DNA of 50,085 bases, taken from the NCBI RefSeq assembly GCF_004309735.1, contig NZ_SIXC01000012.1, positions 1 to 50,085 of the forward strand, given 5' to 3'. Position 1 is the stretch's first letter. Every line of letters begins with the position of its first letter. The position numbers were made by a program, and so were the translations under genes. The stretch comes from Desulfovibrio legallii (GTDB taxonomy: Bacteria; Desulfobacterota; Desulfovibrionia; Desulfovibrionales; Desulfovibrionaceae). Below the pieces are notes generated by a model. The model did no database searches and was not told where the DNA came from. It saw only the letters and a program-made list of their open reading frames with translations. Shown one piece after another: positions 49,124 through 50,085 of this stretch.

Positions 49124-50085
49124 TTAGATGATTTCTTTGAAGTCCGCGCCGGTGCTGGTCAGGATGAAGTTCAGCTCGATGAACTCCGCCGTCTTGGTCG
49201 GCTTGACGAACACGCGGGCCACCATTTCGTTGCGGTCGATGACCGCCGGGGTATTGGTCTCCTCGTCGCACTGGAAGGCGAAGTCGTAGAGGCCGCCCTT
49301 GTCCTTGATGTCCTGCAGAAAGGGATTGATCAGGCGGCCGAGGGCACGCCAGGTCTGGGGATGGTTCGGCTCGAACACCACGAAGCGGGAGGATTCCGAG
49401 ATGGCTTCCTCCATGAACATCATCAGGCGGCGGACGTTGATGCGATCCACGGCCGAGGGCTGGCTTTGCAGCGTCTTCTGGCCCCAGATGTTGATGCCGG
49501 TGTCGGGGAACACGGCGATGACGTTGATCCCTTCCGGATAGAGCACATCGCGCTCGCCACGGCTGGTCTTGTAGGCCAGGGAGAGCGTATTGAAGATGCG
49601 GCCCCGGTCGATACCGGCGGGCGCGTTCCAGACGTTGGTCTTCTGGTCGCTGCGGGCGATGCAGCCCGCCACCGCGCCGCAGGGCGGCACCAGCTTCTTG
49701 CGCGAGTTGACCGGATCGCTGATCTCCAGCCAGGGGTAGTAGAGCGCCGCGTAGGAGGAGTTGAAGGCCGCGTGGCTGTACATCCCTTGTCCCTTGCGGA
49801 AGTCGACCGCTTCGAGCGGTTCCAGATGCATGGGCGTGTCGGCGAGGAACAGCAGATCCTTGCGCACCTCGGCATAGGCGATTCCGGCGTTGATGACCGG
49901 CACCGTGGTGACGCCGGGAACCATCAGCAGGTTCAGGGCGTCGATCTCGTCAAAGCCATAGAGGCCGGTATGCTGCGAGGGATCGCCGATGAAATCGGCA
50001 TCGGCCAGGTCGGTCAGTCCGTTGTCACCGCCGGTGAGTGTGAACACGCCCAATGCCGGACGGTCGCCGGGCGTTCCCGACGCGG
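49124..50085 (-). CDS. Tail sheath protein, C-terminal part (cut by window edge)
   Basis: The reading frame is open to the right edge (A-S-G-T-P-G-D-R-P-A-L-G-V-F-T-L-T-G-G), so the true start lies outside. The TTG at 50053 is not taken as a start. At least 320 residues are present. The end W-R-A-L-G-R-L-I-N-P-F-L-Q-D-I-K-D-K-G-G-L and F-V-K-P-T-K-T-A-E-F-I-E-L-N-F is the classic sheath C-terminus, which interlocks subunits. The sheath contracts to drive the tube. It is the first tail gene seen in the window. Confidence 0.92.
   Translation of the reverse strand, partial: ASGTPGDRPALGVFTLTGGDNGLTDLADADFIGDPSQHTGLYGFDEIDALNLLMVPGVTTVPVINAGIAYAEVRKDLLFLADTPMHLEPLEAVDFRKGQGMYSHAAFNSSYAALYYPWLEISDPVNSRKKLVPPCGAVAGCIARSDQKTNVWNAPAGIDRGRIFNTLSLAYKTSRGERDVLYPEGINVIAVFPDTGINIWGQKTLQSQPSAVDRINVRRLMMFMEEAISESSRFVVFEPNHPQTWRALGRLINPFLQDIKDKGGLYDFAFQCDEETNTPAVIDRNEMVARVFVKPTKTAEFIELNFILTSTGADFKEII

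Noticed and set aside
26475..50085. A type VI secretion system or a classical extracellular injection system
   Set aside because: No TssB/C pair, TssJLM membrane genes or AAA+ ATPase of the eCIS type is in view. The tape measure, frameshifted chaperone, gpI and M15 peptidase point to a phage-type tail.
1..50085. tRNA genes, rRNA genes or CRISPR arrays
   Set aside because: No cloverleaf-like sequence, rRNA segment or regularly spaced direct repeat was found by reading. Short repeats seen are intergenic or protein-level.

Overview
The window is GC-rich and almost entirely coded on the minus strand. Gene density, Shine-Dalgarno sites of the GGAGG type and constant ATGA-style start/stop overlaps indicate a bacterium. 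The gene families fit a GC-rich Gram-negative lineage (Pseudomonadota or Desulfobacterota seem most likely), but nothing seen fixes the genus. No rRNA, tRNA or CRISPR array was found.

Right half (about 26.5-50.1 kb), read right to left in the direction of transcription: a long operon for a contractile phage-type tail. It runs sheath (cut by the window edge), tube, tail assembly chaperone with a probable -1 programmed frameshift, tape measure, a small deoxyribosyltransferase-like protein, tube-end protein, LysM protein, hub (gpD type), M15 peptidase, DUF1353 protein, spike (gpV type), XhlA-like membrane protein, PAAR-like tip, two paralogous Ig-like proteins, an unknown protein, gp25/gpW, baseplate J, gpI, and several tail-surface proteins ending in a 1182-residue DUF4815 protein. 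No capsid, portal or terminase gene lies in the window, so this may be a prophage whose head genes lie to the right, or a headless tail particle. A 12-bp hairpin follows the last gene.

Middle (about 23.4-26.2 kb): a compact four-gene operon with a glutamine-synthetase-fold amidoligase, a protein of unknown function, a class II glutamine amidotransferase-like protein and a gamma-glutamylcyclotransferase-like protein. This looks like a peptide or amide-bond modification pathway next to a tail locus.

Left half (about 0.6-23.3 kb): a defence island that may be one operon of about 23 kb. A TTGACA promoter precedes a small excisionase-type HTH gene. Then come a type I restriction-modification set with two different HsdM subunits, a 75-residue protein between them, HsdS and HsdR. 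After only 22 bp follows a second module: DUF1156-type DNA methylase, Cas4/RecB-like nuclease, SF1 helicase, DUF6361 protein, phospholipase-D-like nuclease and SNF2-like helicase. It closes with an HNH protein, a small unknown and a double CPCC zinc-finger protein. The second module resembles DISARM-like multi-gene methylase/helicase/PLD systems but does not match one I can name. The far left edge carries the first 26 codons of an IS3-family transposase OrfA, so the island is bounded on that side by a mobile element.

Working model (inference): the tail locus, amidoligase cassette and defence island are parts of one accessory region. The type I system and the DUF1156 module would both mark host DNA and attack unmarked DNA.
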